From: Flavobacterium sp. CG_23.5
GTDB lineage: Bacteria; Bacteroidota; Bacteroidia; Flavobacteriales; Flavobacteriaceae
Length of the DNA stretch: 64,000 nt
Direction: 5' to 3'
Assembly (NCBI RefSeq): GCF_017875765.1
Contig: NZ_JAGGNA010000001.1
Coordinates: 705,001-769,000, forward strand
The number at the start of each line of letters is the position of its first letter. Position 1 is the stretch's first letter. Shown piece by piece: positions 35,664 to 43,870 of the stretch. The notes under the pieces were generated by a model. It was not told the DNA's origin. It worked only from the letters and a program-made list of their open reading frames with translations, and did no database searches. Both the position numbers and the translations under genes were made by a program.

Positions 35664-35882
35664 ATGCAATTAAAAAATTTAGGAATAGTACTGTTGATCA
35701 TAGGAATAGCAATGATGGCCTACACCGGATTCAATTATGTTACCACTGAAAAAGTAGTTGACATAGGTCCAATTCAAGTAAATAAACAAGTAAATCATCC
35801 AGTGCAATGGTCTCCAATTATTGGAATCGTTTTAGCAGTAGGAGGTGTTGTTTTGCTTGTAAGCAGCAATAAAAGATCATAA
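35664..35882 (+). CDS. small DUF3185-like membrane protein
   Basis: 72 residues with two hydrophobic helices (about 6-24 and 50-67) around the loop VTTEKVVDIGPIQVNKQVNH. The EKVVDIGP-type loop is characteristic of DUF3185-like proteins. It is probably co-transcribed with 35216 (64 bp apart). Its function is unknown; its placement suggests envelope stress. Confidence 0.75.
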   Translation: MQLKNLGIVLLIIGIAMMAYTGFNYVTTEKVVDIGPIQVNKQVNHPVQWSPIIGIVLAVGGVVLLVSSNKRS

Positions 35883-35915
35883 ATAGTACATATACCGCAA
35901 GAATTTACTTAATCT

Positions 35916-35979
35916 GTAAATAATATAATTTTTAATAAAAGTTATATAACAAATAAAATTGCAATCATTGTGACATTTG
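35916..35979 (+). promoter_or_regulatory. ten-copy promoter element, copy e
   Basis: GTAAAT at 35916, ATATAA at +7, ATATAAC at +28 and TTTG at +60 (35976-35979; minus-7 octamer GACATTTG). The target ATG is at 36026. Confidence 0.75.
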
Positions 35980-36025
35980 CATCTTGTAATTTGTTTTTTA
36001 TAACCGTTTAAATACCCAATATTAA

Positions 36026-36496
36026 ATGAATGCAGATAAAACAATTGAAGTATTGAATACATTCATCGAAATTAATAACGATAGAATTGAAGGTTACAAA
36101 GTTGCTTCAAAAGGAACCGAAAAATACAGTTTGAAAAGCTTGTTTTTTGAATTTCAACAAACCAGTAGAAAATGCAAATCGGAACTCATTGAAGAAGTTA
36201 AAAAATTGGGGGGAATTCCAAAAAAAGAAACTAAGATTAAAAATAAATTTTTAAAATTTTGGTCAGATTTTAAAGTAGCATTTATTTGCAAAGATAGTAA
36301 AGACATTATCCATTCATGTGAACGCGTTGAATACAAAGCCGTTAGGTATTACAATGATGTATTACTTCACCATATTAAAGATTTAAATTTCGACCAAGAA
36401 ATCATGTTAAGAAATCAATATATTTTACTAAATGTTGATAATGATAAAGTTAAAGCTTTGAGAGATGTTTTATCTCAAAATAAATATTTCCGTTAA
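36026..36496 (+). CDS. PA2169-family four-helix-bundle protein (DUF2383)
   Basis: 156 residues, all-helical. It begins NADKTIEVLNTFIEINNDRIEGYKVASKGTE in the manner of DUF2383/PA2169 proteins and carries ERVEYKAVRYYNDVL in the third helix. These ferritin-like bundles recur in stress loci; no metal-binding or catalytic activity is established. It is transcribed from promoter copy e. Confidence 0.8.
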   Translation: MNADKTIEVLNTFIEINNDRIEGYKVASKGTEKYSLKSLFFEFQQTSRKCKSELIEEVKKLGGIPKKETKIKNKFLKFWSDFKVAFICKDSKDIIHSCERVEYKAVRYYNDVLLHHIKDLNFDQEIMLRNQYILLNVDNDKVKALRDVLSQNKYFR

Positions 36497-36539
36497 TAAC
36501 TATATAAAAAATAATTGCGAGTAATAATACATTTAAGTC

Positions 36540-36644
36540 ATGGGAATGCTAAATAATACATCTTCAATTACTAAAATAATTATCTCACTATTAATTTGCG
36601 AAGTAATTGGAATTGTTAGACTCATTTATTTAATTTTATTTTGA
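36540..36644 (+). CDS. possible 34-residue hydrophobic peptide
   Basis: An ATG ORF reading MGMLNNTSSITKIIISLLIC then EVIGIVRLIYLILF, a single membrane helix. It lies 43 bp after the PA2169 gene. It is short enough to be chance in AT-rich DNA. Confidence 0.25.
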   Translation: MGMLNNTSSITKIIISLLICEVIGIVRLIYLILF

Positions 36645-36916
36645 TTTTTATGTAGGCGAAACTATTGCGGCATAGTGAAAGTTGCGAGGGCAATAAAGCA
36701 AATTACAATTAACTTTTATTAACTTTAATTATTAGTATTATGTTTGTCAATACACGTTCTTAATTAACATTTCATTTTAAGCTTTACGCAAAGTATTTTA
36801 ATTTTTAGAAAATCTAATTTATTTTAAAAACATAAATATATAATTTAGAAAAAGAAACAATTCTAAAGAAAATATATCAACAATAACAATTCATTAACCC
36901 CAATAAATATACAATT
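36645..36916 (+). promoter_or_regulatory. 272-bp leader of the Mla operon with TATGTTTG at 36739-36746
   Basis: The only promoter-like signal is TATGTTTG (36739-36746), a full TAnnTTTG match ~170 bp before the first mla gene. No element of the ten-copy family is present. Confidence 0.35.
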
Positions 36917-37675
36917 TTGACTATTTATTTAAAGAATATTTTTAACGATCTAGGTAAAGTATCGCTATTTGTAATTCGGTTTTTCAAAGAAGTTTTTAAA
37001 CCTCCTTATGAATTTAAAGAGTTCATCAAGCAATGTTACACCATTGGATATAAATCCTTACCATTAGTAACCATTACTGGTTTTATCATGGGATTAGTAC
37101 TTACACTTCAATCAAGGCCCACGTTAGCTAAATTTGGTGCAGAATCTTGGTTGCCAGGAATGGTTGCACTTTCACTGATAAGAGAAATTGCCCCTGTGAT
37201 TACAGCCTTAATTTGTGCAGGAAAAGTTTCATCCGGTATTGGAGCAGAATTAGGTTCCATGAAAGTGACTGAACAAATTGATGCGATGGAAGTAGCTGCT
37301 ATTAATCCTTTTAAATACTTAGTAATTACAAGAATTTTGGCCACCACATTGATGGTTCCCCTTCTAGTTATTTATGCCGATGGTATTGGTATGGTTGGTG
37401 GATGGATCGGTGTTAATATGCACAGTGATGTAAACGCGCCGCGATATCTCGCTAAAGTATTCGAGTCATTAGCCTTCATAGATATTGTTCCGGCAACAAT
37501 TAAAACTTTTTTCTTTGGATTTTTTATTGGAATGATTGGTTGTTACAAAGGGTTTACTGCTGCTAACGGTACAGAAAGTGTTGGTAAAGCAGCTAATTCA
37601 GCAGTAGTAACTGCTTCCTTGACCATCTTCATTATTGATATGCTGGCAGTACAAATAACTGATTTATTCTTTTAA
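36917..37675 (+). CDS. mlaE: MlaE-family ABC transporter permease
   Basis: 252 residues, about five membrane helices after an amphipathic N-terminus. MlaE hallmarks include YKSLPLVTITGFIMGLV, the long loop SLIREIAPVITALICAGKVS and GAELGSMKVTEQIDAMEV. It forms the inner-membrane channel of an MCE-type lipid transporter that moves phospholipids between the inner and outer membranes. The start is TTG at 36917, retaining the amphipathic helix. It is followed after 2 bp by the ATPase gene. Confidence 0.9.
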   Translation: MTIYLKNIFNDLGKVSLFVIRFFKEVFKPPYEFKEFIKQCYTIGYKSLPLVTITGFIMGLVLTLQSRPTLAKFGAESWLPGMVALSLIREIAPVITALICAGKVSSGIGAELGSMKVTEQIDAMEVAAINPFKYLVITRILATTLMVPLLVIYADGIGMVGGWIGVNMHSDVNAPRYLAKVFESLAFIDIVPATIKTFFFGFFIGMIGCYKGFTAANGTESVGKAANSAVVTASLTIFIIDMLAVQITDLFF

Positions 37676-37677
37676 TA

Positions 37678-38454
37678 ATGATACAAGAACAAACATATAT
37701 GGATACTCCTACTCCACCGGACAAGAAAAATGCCATAATAGAAATCGTCGACTTACATAAATCCTTTGGAAAAAACGATGTCTTAAAAGGAGTTAATTTG
37801 ACCGTCAATAAAGGGGAAAACTTGGTAGTTTTAGGAAAATCCGGATCTGGAAAATCAATCACTATTAAATGCTTGGTGGGATTAGTTGTTGCAGATAAAG
37901 GTGAAATAAAAGTATTTGATACGGATATTACCAAATTGAACAATAATGAACTTAACGAAATAAGAGGTAGAATTGGATTTCTTTTTCAAAATGCTGCTTT
38001 GTATGATTCAATGAGCGTAAGAGAGAATCTTGGTTTTACATTAGAACGACATGTACCTAATTTATCTTCAGAAGAATTAGAAACTGAAATAGTGGAAGTA
38101 TTAGAAAGTGTTGGACTCGCTGAAGCTATAGATAAAATGCCATCTGAATTGTCAGGAGGTATGCGTAAAAGAATTGGATTGGCACGTACACTTATACTCA
38201 AACCTGAAATAATATTATATGATGAACCTACAACTGGACTGGATACAATAACTTCAAGGGAAATAAGCGAATTAATACTGGACATTCAGAAAAAAAACAA
38301 TACTTCTTCCATAATTATTACGCACGATATGGCTTGTGCAAAACATACAGCGGATCGATTGATGATTTTAAAAGATGGTGTAATCCATGCGGAGGGCACA
38401 TACGAAGAATTAGAAAAAAGTGAGGACGAATGGGTCCGTTCCTTCTTCATTTAA
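37678..38454 (+). CDS. mlaF: MlaF-family ABC transporter ATPase
   Basis: 258 residues. Walker A GKSGSGKS (53-60), Q-loop FLFQNAALYDSMSVREN, ABC signature LSGGMRKRIGLAR, Walker B IILYDEPTTGLD and H-loop IIITHDM are all present, so it should be active. LSGGM-R-KR and FQ-ALYDSMSV are typical of the MlaF subgroup. It drives the lipid transporter with MlaE. An ATG eight codons in is an alternative start. It lies 2 bp after mlaE and 28 bp before mlaD. Confidence 0.9.
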   Translation: MIQEQTYMDTPTPPDKKNAIIEIVDLHKSFGKNDVLKGVNLTVNKGENLVVLGKSGSGKSITIKCLVGLVVADKGEIKVFDTDITKLNNNELNEIRGRIGFLFQNAALYDSMSVRENLGFTLERHVPNLSSEELETEIVEVLESVGLAEAIDKMPSELSGGMRKRIGLARTLILKPEIILYDEPTTGLDTITSREISELILDIQKKNNTSSIIITHDMACAKHTADRLMILKDGVIHAEGTYEELEKSEDEWVRSFFI

Positions 38455-38482
38455 ACAGTAAATAATAATAAAAATATAAATT

Positions 38483-39367
38483 ATGAATAAAGAATCTGGG
38501 TTCCAATGGAAATTGGGAATGTTTGTTATAATTGGATTAGTCCTTTTTATTGGTACTATCTATTTTATTGGAAAACAAAAAAATATGTTTGGCTCCACTT
38601 TTAATTTAAAATCAAACTTTAAAAATGTGAGTGGTCTCCAAGTGGGAAATAATGTGCGTTTTTCGGGAATTAATATTGGTACAGTAAGTGAGATTGAATT
38701 AACGACCGATTCATCTGTGGTTGTAGTTTTTTTGCTAAAAGATGAAGTGCGAAAGTATATTAAAACTGATGCTACAGTAAGTATTGGTTCAGATGGATTA
38801 ATGGGTGATAAAGTTTTGACTATATCCCCTGGAAAATTTTCGAACAAGATTGTGAATGACAATGATGTAATTGCTTCTAGTCAGCCTATAGACATGGATG
38901 ATCTTATGAAAAGCGTAAAAAAGAGTGTTGATAATGCAGGAATCATAACGGCACAACTTGCCGAATTTTCTGTGAGTATGAACAATAAAAATGGAACATT
39001 ATCTAGAGTGATGACAGACAATGCATTTGCTAATAATATAACTAATACTATGGCAAATCTGGAAACTAGTTCTAATGAATTTTCCAAATTTACAAGTAAA
39101 ATGAATAATGGAAAAGGTGCCTTATCCAAATTAGTGACTGATGAAAAGATGGGGAAAATGGTTGATTCAACCATGAATAATATAAAAGTTACTACTAAAA
39201 GCTTAACTGAAATTACTGAAGCAGCTAAACATAATTTCTTATTAAGAGGTTACTTTAATAAAAAGAAAAAAGAAGAAGAAAAGAAACAGGAAGAGTTAGA
39301 TAATCAAGATGAAATGGAAATGAAAAAAGCTATGAAGGCTAGTGAAGATAGCATTCCTAAAAAATAA
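38483..39367 (+). CDS. mlaD: MlaD-family MCE-domain protein
   Basis: 294 residues. One N-terminal membrane helix (13-30) and an MCE domain (~35-115; GLQVGNNVRFSGINIGTVSEIEL and GLMGDKVLTISPG), then a helical tail with repeated NGTLSRVMTD/GALSKLVTD-type segments and a charged C-terminus. It is the periplasmic lipid-binding ring subunit of the transporter. It completes a three-gene mlaEFD unit; no mlaA, mlaB or mlaC is adjacent, as usual for Bacteroidota. Confidence 0.9.
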   Translation: MNKESGFQWKLGMFVIIGLVLFIGTIYFIGKQKNMFGSTFNLKSNFKNVSGLQVGNNVRFSGINIGTVSEIELTTDSSVVVVFLLKDEVRKYIKTDATVSIGSDGLMGDKVLTISPGKFSNKIVNDNDVIASSQPIDMDDLMKSVKKSVDNAGIITAQLAEFSVSMNNKNGTLSRVMTDNAFANNITNTMANLETSSNEFSKFTSKMNNGKGALSKLVTDEKMGKMVDSTMNNIKVTTKSLTEITEAAKHNFLLRGYFNKKKKEEEKKQEELDNQDEMEMKKAMKASEDSIPKK

Positions 39368-39430
39368 ATTAAATAGAGAAAAAAAAGGATTACCAAAAAC
39401 GTAGTGTTGAATTTTATAAATAAGACTGTC

Positions 39431-40102
39431 ATGGAAAAATATATAGTAAAAATTAAATCTCTAGTAAATATCACACATGATGTGTTACAAATTGTGACAA
39501 CAAAACCTGATAATTATAACTTTTCTCCAGGACAAGCTACAGAGATATCTATAAACAAAACAGGCTGGGAAAGTAAAAAAAATCCTTTTACTTTCACTAG
39601 TTTGCCAGAAAACGATTATCTCGAGTTTACTATAAAAACCTATCCATCTCACAAAGGCGTAACTAATGAACTTTTAAAATTAAAAGAAAATGATGAGCTA
39701 ATTCTTCATGAAGTCTTTGGTTACATTACATATAAAGGCGAAGGTATTTTTATCGCTGGAGGAGCCGGAGTAACACCTTTTATTTCTATTTTCAGGCATC
39801 TTAAAAAAGTAGACAAAATAGGTCATAACAAACTTATTTTTGCAAATAAAACTAAAGAAGATATAATATTAGAAGACGAATTTAAAAAATTATTAGGCAA
39901 TAATTTTATCAATATTCTATCTCAAGAAAAACTAGATGGCTATGCAAATGGACAAATCACCGCTGATTTTATAAAAAATTCTAAGGAAGGAAATGATGAA
40001 ATTTTTTATTTATGCGGACCTCCACCAATGATGGAAGCTATAGAAAGTCAATTAATCTCGTTAAATGTCAAAAAAGAAAATATCGTGAAGGAAAAAATGT
40101 AA
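39431..40102 (+). CDS. flavodoxin/ferredoxin reductase-like FAD/NAD(P) oxidoreductase
   Basis: 223 residues from ATG 39431; an upstream GTG at 39404 would add a poorly fitting N-terminus. FNR-like FAD domain with SPGQATEISI and KKNPFTFTSLP, then a nucleotide domain with FIAGGAGVTPFISIFRHL and YLCGPPPMMEAIESQL. It would transfer electrons between NAD(P)H and a flavodoxin- or ferredoxin-like partner; no partner gene is adjacent. It lies 63 bp behind mlaD and may share its transcript. The link to lipid transport, if any, is unclear. Confidence 0.8.
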   Translation: MEKYIVKIKSLVNITHDVLQIVTTKPDNYNFSPGQATEISINKTGWESKKNPFTFTSLPENDYLEFTIKTYPSHKGVTNELLKLKENDELILHEVFGYITYKGEGIFIAGGAGVTPFISIFRHLKKVDKIGHNKLIFANKTKEDIILEDEFKKLLGNNFINILSQEKLDGYANGQITADFIKNSKEGNDEIFYLCGPPPMMEAIESQLISLNVKKENIVKEKM

Positions 40103-40140
40103 ATTAACATAAAACTCCTTATTCATGTTATTTTCGATGT

Positions 40141-40204
40141 GTGAATCCTATAACTTAAACCGAAAGTTATATAACATATCCTATTATAGTTGCTATTACC
40201 TTTA
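40141..40204 (+). promoter_or_regulatory. ten-copy promoter element, copy f
   Basis: GTGAAT at 40141, CTATAAC at +7, ATATAAC at +28 and TTTA at +60 (40201-40204; minus-7 octamer TACCTTTA). The predicted start near 40211 lies downstream of the TTG at 40190 and so selects ATG 40241 for the gene. Confidence 0.75.
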
Positions 40205-40240
40205 CGCAATACTATAAGGTATTTTATAACTAATAAAAAA

Positions 40241-41011
40241 ATGAAAATGAAAAAAATGAAAATTATTTTTTCTTTCTTAGTTCTTGGAATTGTAATGATT
40301 TCATGTAATAATGATGGAAATACAGCAAGTTATCCTTATGCAGTGAAAATGACAGATGCACCAGGACCGTATACTAAAGTAAATATTGACCTACAAGGTG
40401 TAGAAGTAACTGGTGATGCGGGACAAACAGTGACATTAAATGTACGTAAGGGGATTTATAACCTGCTTGATTTTTCTAACGGAGCAAGTACACTTATCGC
40501 TACAGACTCATTAGAAATTTCTAAAGTACAACAAATTAGACTTATCCTTGGAACCAACAATACGGTAGTGGTTGATAATGTAACTTATCCGTTAAGCACT
40601 CCAAGTGCTGAACAATCAGGATTGAAACTTCAAGTCCACCAAACACTTGAACAAGGTATTTTATACAGTGTTCTTCTTGATTTTGATGCTAACAAATCTA
40701 TTGTTAATACAGGAAATGGTACTTACAAATTGAAACCGGTTATTAGAACAATTGAAACTGCCATAAGTGGAAATATAAAAGGTAAAATTACACCTGCAGG
40801 TAGTTTGGCTGTTGTTACGGCAGTGGATATTCTGACAAATTTATCGTATTCAACTAATGTAAATGCAAGTGGAGACTTTTTAGTTATGGGACTTCCTTCT
40901 GGGACGTATAGTGTAACAATTACTCCTGTATTACCATTGTTACCTGTGACTAAAACTACTATTGTGGTAACTACAGGTTTAACAACTAATTTAGGAACAA
41001 TAGCATTTTAA
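40241..41011 (+). CDS. DUF4382 lipoprotein
   Basis: 256 residues from ATG 40241. Lipobox ISC with acylated Cys near residue 20, then a DUF4382 domain (YAVKMTDAPGPYTKVNIDLQ, IYNLLDFSNGAS, QQIRLILGTNN), followed by a carboxypeptidase-regulatory-like beta sandwich (GNIKGKITPAGSLAVVTAVD, GLPSGTYSVTITPV). It is a surface or periplasmic lipoprotein of unknown function. The upstream in-frame TTG at 40190 is ruled out by the promoter position. Monocistronic, with its own copy of the ten-copy promoter and a terminator downstream. Confidence 0.85.
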   Translation: MKMKKMKIIFSFLVLGIVMISCNNDGNTASYPYAVKMTDAPGPYTKVNIDLQGVEVTGDAGQTVTLNVRKGIYNLLDFSNGASTLIATDSLEISKVQQIRLILGTNNTVVVDNVTYPLSTPSAEQSGLKLQVHQTLEQGILYSVLLDFDANKSIVNTGNGTYKLKPVIRTIETAISGNIKGKITPAGSLAVVTAVDILTNLSYSTNVNASGDFLVMGLPSGTYSVTITPVLPLLPVTKTTIVVTTGLTTNLGTIAF

Positions 41012-41097
41012 AATTATTTAAAAAAATATTAAAACACTTCATTTATTATTGTAAAAAAGGGAGTGATATTTAAATAATACATACCATTTAAAGTTAT

Positions 41098-41130
41098 AAA
41101 AGCATCGTAAATTTTTATGATGCTTTTATG
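41098..41130 (+). terminator. terminator after the DUF4382 gene
   Basis: AAAAGCATCGTAAA pairs with TTTATGATGCTTTT (one G-T pair) around a short loop; the second arm ends in a short T-run. Confidence 0.7.
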
Positions 41131-41192
41131 TTTAAAATATGTTTTAATTTATTGTTTAATATTTACATTTAAAAAACAAAAAATCATTTATT

Positions 41193-41402
41193 ATGAAAAC
41201 AGAAAAAGAACTCGACGAAGCTATTTTGAATATTACATTAAAAATTAATTCGGAATATCCTGAACTATCCAAATACTTGACGGAAATGCCTGTTACAATT
41301 CCGGATATTAAAAACCCTGAAATGAACGTTAAAGCATTACAAGAGTATTATGATTCATTGGAGTCTATGGTAAAAAAATATTCTACAAATCATACGGATT
41401 GA
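41193..41402 (+). CDS. small helical protein, 69 residues
   Basis: MKTEKELDEAILNITLKINS followed by EYPELSKYLTEMPVTIPDIK and a C-terminal helix. Charged, soluble, no signal peptide. I do not recognise a named family, though its size and context match conserved small proteins found beside stress genes in Bacteroidota. It precedes a low-affinity iron permease family gene by 45 bp and is probably co-transcribed. Confidence 0.65.
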   Translation: MKTEKELDEAILNITLKINSEYPELSKYLTEMPVTIPDIKNPEMNVKALQEYYDSLESMVKKYSTNHTD

Positions 41403-41447
41403 AAAGATATTTAATTAATTTTACTTTAAAATTAAAGGTCTAAAGAC

Positions 41448-41870
41448 ATGGGTAAATTTTATAGTCAACTAGAAGTTCTTTTCGAAAAATTAACTTCCGT
41501 AGCAACATCTATATTGGGTAATTCAATCACCTTTATTATTGCTTTCGCCTTAGTATTATATTGGTGGACGAATAGTTTTTTCTCTACTCAAGATAGACAT
41601 CAAATTATAGGTGATATTATTTTTGGGACTACTTTTTTAAGTTTATTTATTATTCAAAAGTCGTTTAATAAATTTTCAGCTTCATTACATTTAAAAATAA
41701 ATGAACTGGTTTCGTCTCATGACACAGCTAGAAATGCCGTATTGAATGTCGAAGCAAAAACTGAACGGGAAATTACAGAACTTTCAAAAGAATATAGCGA
41801 ACTGGCTGATCAAATTATGGAAATGGAGGATGAAATTGATCAGGTTGACGAGAAAATTGAAGAAAAATAG
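41448..41870 (+). CDS. low-affinity iron permease family protein (paralogue 2)
   Basis: 140 residues. Two membrane helices (about 23-42 and 53-70) followed by QKSFNKFSASLHLKINEL, matching the block in the paralogue at 34248, then a strongly acidic coiled-coil tail (EYSELADQIMEMEDEIDQVD). The same family reservations about iron transport apply. It lies behind the 69-residue gene and ahead of promoter copy g. Confidence 0.8.
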   Translation: MGKFYSQLEVLFEKLTSVATSILGNSITFIIAFALVLYWWTNSFFSTQDRHQIIGDIIFGTTFLSLFIIQKSFNKFSASLHLKINELVSSHDTARNAVLNVEAKTEREITELSKEYSELADQIMEMEDEIDQVDEKIEEK

Positions 41871-41903
41871 CGCCTTGATTTCCTGTTAATTTAAAAAAAA
41901 TAA

Positions 41904-41967
41904 GTGAATGATATAAGTTATTAGTTTAATTGTATAACTCGTTTTATTAGATATTCAACCACCTTTG
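41904..41967 (+). promoter_or_regulatory. ten-copy promoter element, copy g
   Basis: GTGAAT at 41904, ATATAA at +7, GTATAAC at +28 and TTTG at +60 (41964-41967; minus-7 octamer CACCTTTG within AACCACCTTTGTA). The target ATG is at 42008. Confidence 0.8.
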
Positions 41968-42007
41968 TAGAATCATGATAACTTTCTCATGGTATAAATA
42001 AAGCAAA

Positions 42008-42193
42008 ATGAACACTGAAGAATTAAAAGGAAATTGGGATGAACAAAAAGGTAAATTAAAACAAAAGTTCGCTGCTTTGACTGATAATGACGTATTGTTT
42101 AAGGAAGGACAAAAAGAAGAAATGATTGCAAGGCTGCAATTAAAATTGGGTAAAACCAAAGAAGAATTACTAAAGATTATTGCCGAGCTTTAA
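42008..42193 (+). CDS. CsbD-family stress protein
   Basis: 61 residues, the complete CsbD-like fold: NTEELKGNWDEQKGKLKQKF, then a middle LTDNDVLFKEGQKEEMIARL and the C-terminal helix GKTKEELLKIIAEL. CsbD proteins are small hydrophilic proteins induced by general stress in many bacteria; their mechanism is unknown. It is monocistronic between promoter copy g and a strong terminator. Confidence 0.9.
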   Translation: MNTEELKGNWDEQKGKLKQKFAALTDNDVLFKEGQKEEMIARLQLKLGKTKEELLKIIAEL

Positions 42194-42324
42194 TTCAATT
42201 CATTATCTAGATTTTAAAGATCTAATAAGTTAAATATTTATAAACTTGAGACTGGTTATTATATAGTTTAAATCAAGTGATGAAATAATAAAAATGGATA
42301 TTGGTAAATAAAAAATATATTTCT

Positions 42325-42357
42325 AAAGGCGAGTTTTTTAACTCGCCTTTTTTTTGT
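42325..42357 (+). terminator. terminator after the CsbD gene
   Basis: AAAGGCGAGTT (42325-42335) and AACTCGCCTTT (42340-42350), a perfect 11-bp stem with a 4-nt loop, followed by a T-run. Confidence 0.95.
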
Positions 42358-42413
42358 TTCAGAATTAAACGAAATTAATAATTTATTCTACACAAGATCA
42401 AAATCCACTACAT

Positions 42414-42477
42414 GTGAATAATATAAGTTTTCCAAAAAGTTTTGTAACACTTTTCGCCCTAAACATAACCACCTTTG
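42414..42477 (+). promoter_or_regulatory. ten-copy promoter element, copy h
   Basis: GTGAAT at 42414, ATATAA at +7, TTGTAAC at +28 and TTTG at +60 (42474-42477; minus-7 octamer CACCTTTG within AACCACCTTTGTA). The target ATG is only 18 bp further on, giving a very short leader. Confidence 0.8.
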
Positions 42478-42494
42478 TATTATAACAAAAACAA

Positions 42495-43145
42495 ATGAAA
42501 ATGAAAAACTCGAACAAACTGATTTTTGCTTCTTTGGTATTAACTTTTATGGCATTCAATAATGTTAAAGCACAGGACAATGTAACAAAATTTGGTGTTA
42601 AAGGAGGCGTAAACTTCTCTAATCTTTATACAGATAATGCAGATGACGAAAATGTATTAACAGGCTTTAATATTGGTTTATATGCCAAAGTACCTGTAAC
42701 AAACTCCATTTCCATTCAACCTGAAGTATATTATACTGGAAAGGGTGCTGAAGTAGTTTACAACAATGCACTTGCCAATGGAACTGCGAAATTCAAACTA
42801 AACTATATTGAAGTTCCAGTTATGTTAGTTGCGAATGTTACAAAAAATTTCAACGTGCAAGTAGGTCCTTATGCAGGATATTTAATTAGTGGTAAAACTA
42901 CTAATGAATCTAACAACGGTACTTTTAATTTCGAAAATAATATAAACAAAGACGATTTTAATAAAATTGATGCTGGAGTTGCTGCGGGTCTTGGGATCGA
43001 TTTGGAAACTGTAAGTTTTGGAGTCCGTTACAATTACGGTCTTACGAAAGTAGGAAAAGAAAGAAGCTACAGTGGAACAAATTATACTTTTCCTGACGGA
43101 AAAAATAGTGTCTTAAGCTTCTACGGTGCATTTTCATTTAATTAG
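42495..43145 (+). CDS. PorT-like outer-membrane beta-barrel protein
   Basis: 216 residues. Signal peptide to about residue 26 (LVLTFMAFNNVKAQ), then an eight-strand-type barrel of the outer-membrane-barrel/PorT family: TKFGVKGGVNFSNLYT, then NIGLYAKVPVTNSISIQPEV, YIEVPVMLVANVTKNFNVQV and a final strand ending in Phe-Asn. A second ATG two codons in is an alternative start. Such small barrels are structural or adhesive outer-membrane proteins. It probably heads the run of small stress genes that follows. Confidence 0.85.
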   Translation: MKMKNSNKLIFASLVLTFMAFNNVKAQDNVTKFGVKGGVNFSNLYTDNADDENVLTGFNIGLYAKVPVTNSISIQPEVYYTGKGAEVVYNNALANGTAKFKLNYIEVPVMLVANVTKNFNVQVGPYAGYLISGKTTNESNNGTFNFENNINKDDFNKIDAGVAAGLGIDLETVSFGVRYNYGLTKVGKERSYSGTNYTFPDGKNSVLSFYGAFSFN

Positions 43146-43254
43146 CACAAAAAAACATTGCAAGTAAAAAAAAACATAAAATACTAGCATACAGTCAATT
43201 AATTTTTTTAAATTTAAGTAATAATTAATAATTAACAATTAAAAAACAAAAATC

Positions 43255-43407
43255 ATGAGCAATTTACTTTACACCATCGCAGTCATTTTAATTATTTTTT
43301 GGGCAATTGGATTCTTCGCATACAGTGCTGGATCAATTATACATATCCTACTTGTTATTGCAGTTATAGCAATAATTTTAAGACTTATTCAAGGACGAAG
43401 ATTATAA
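43255..43407 (+). CDS. lmo0937-family small membrane protein
   Basis: 50 residues, two hydrophobic helices: MSNLLYTIAVILIIFWAIGF, then FAYSAGSIIHILLVIAVIAI and ILRLIQGRRL. This is an almost complete match to the lmo0937 pattern (short turn with AxSAGxIIHILLVIAVI and a C-terminal QGRR). Function unknown; the family is repeatedly found with YtxH and CsbD genes. It lies 34 bp before the YtxH gene. Confidence 0.9.
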   Translation: MSNLLYTIAVILIIFWAIGFFAYSAGSIIHILLVIAVIAIILRLIQGRRL

Positions 43408-43441
43408 TCAAATCAAATTTAAACATTAAAAAAACACAATT

Positions 43442-43819
43442 ATGAAAACAGATAAAGTAGTATTAGGGATATTAGGTGGTGTTGCTGCCGGAGCATTATT
43501 AGGAATCTTATTTGCTCCTGAAAAAGGAGACAAAACTAGAAGAAGAATTATGGATAAAAGTAATGATTATGCTGACGAGTTGAAAGACAAATTAGATACA
43601 TTGCTAGGAACCATGACTGATAAATATGAGAAAATTTGGAAAGAAGGCGAAAATTTAATCGCTGAAGGAAAATCAAAATTTCAAGATTTAAAATCAGAAG
43701 GAACTTCTAGATTTGATGATGCGAAAGCAGAAGGAAAATCAAAATATGAAGAGGTAAAATCTGAAGGGAAATCAAAATTTGAAGATTTTAAAAGTGATAT
43801 AAAAAATTCAAATATTTAA
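43442..43819 (+). CDS. YtxH-domain protein with 11-residue LEA-like repeats
   Basis: 125 residues. The YtxH start is a glycine-rich hydrophobic helix (VLGILGGVAAGALLGILFAP, residues 8-27) followed by EKGDKTRR. The tail has four tandem 11-residue units (75-85, 86-96, 97-107, 108-118) with consensus EGKSKFEDxKS, resembling the amphipathic repeats of LEA-type desiccation proteins. YtxH proteins are general-stress membrane-associated proteins. It is followed 51 bp later by a holin-III-like gene and belongs to the small-stress-gene run 42495-44573. Confidence 0.85.
   Translation: MKTDKVVLGILGGVAAGALLGILFAPEKGDKTRRRIMDKSNDYADELKDKLDTLLGTMTDKYEKIWKEGENLIAEGKSKFQDLKSEGTSRFDDAKAEGKSKYEEVKSEGKSKFEDFKSDIKNSNI
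43664..43795 (+). repeat. 33-bp tandem repeat (4 units) in the YtxH gene
   Basis: Four in-frame 33-bp units encoding the EGKSKF-type 11-residue repeat described for the YtxH protein. Confidence 0.8.
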
Positions 43820-43870
43820 AAATATTTGAGTCAAAAAATTCATTATAAAAATAAGCTTAAAATTAAAATC

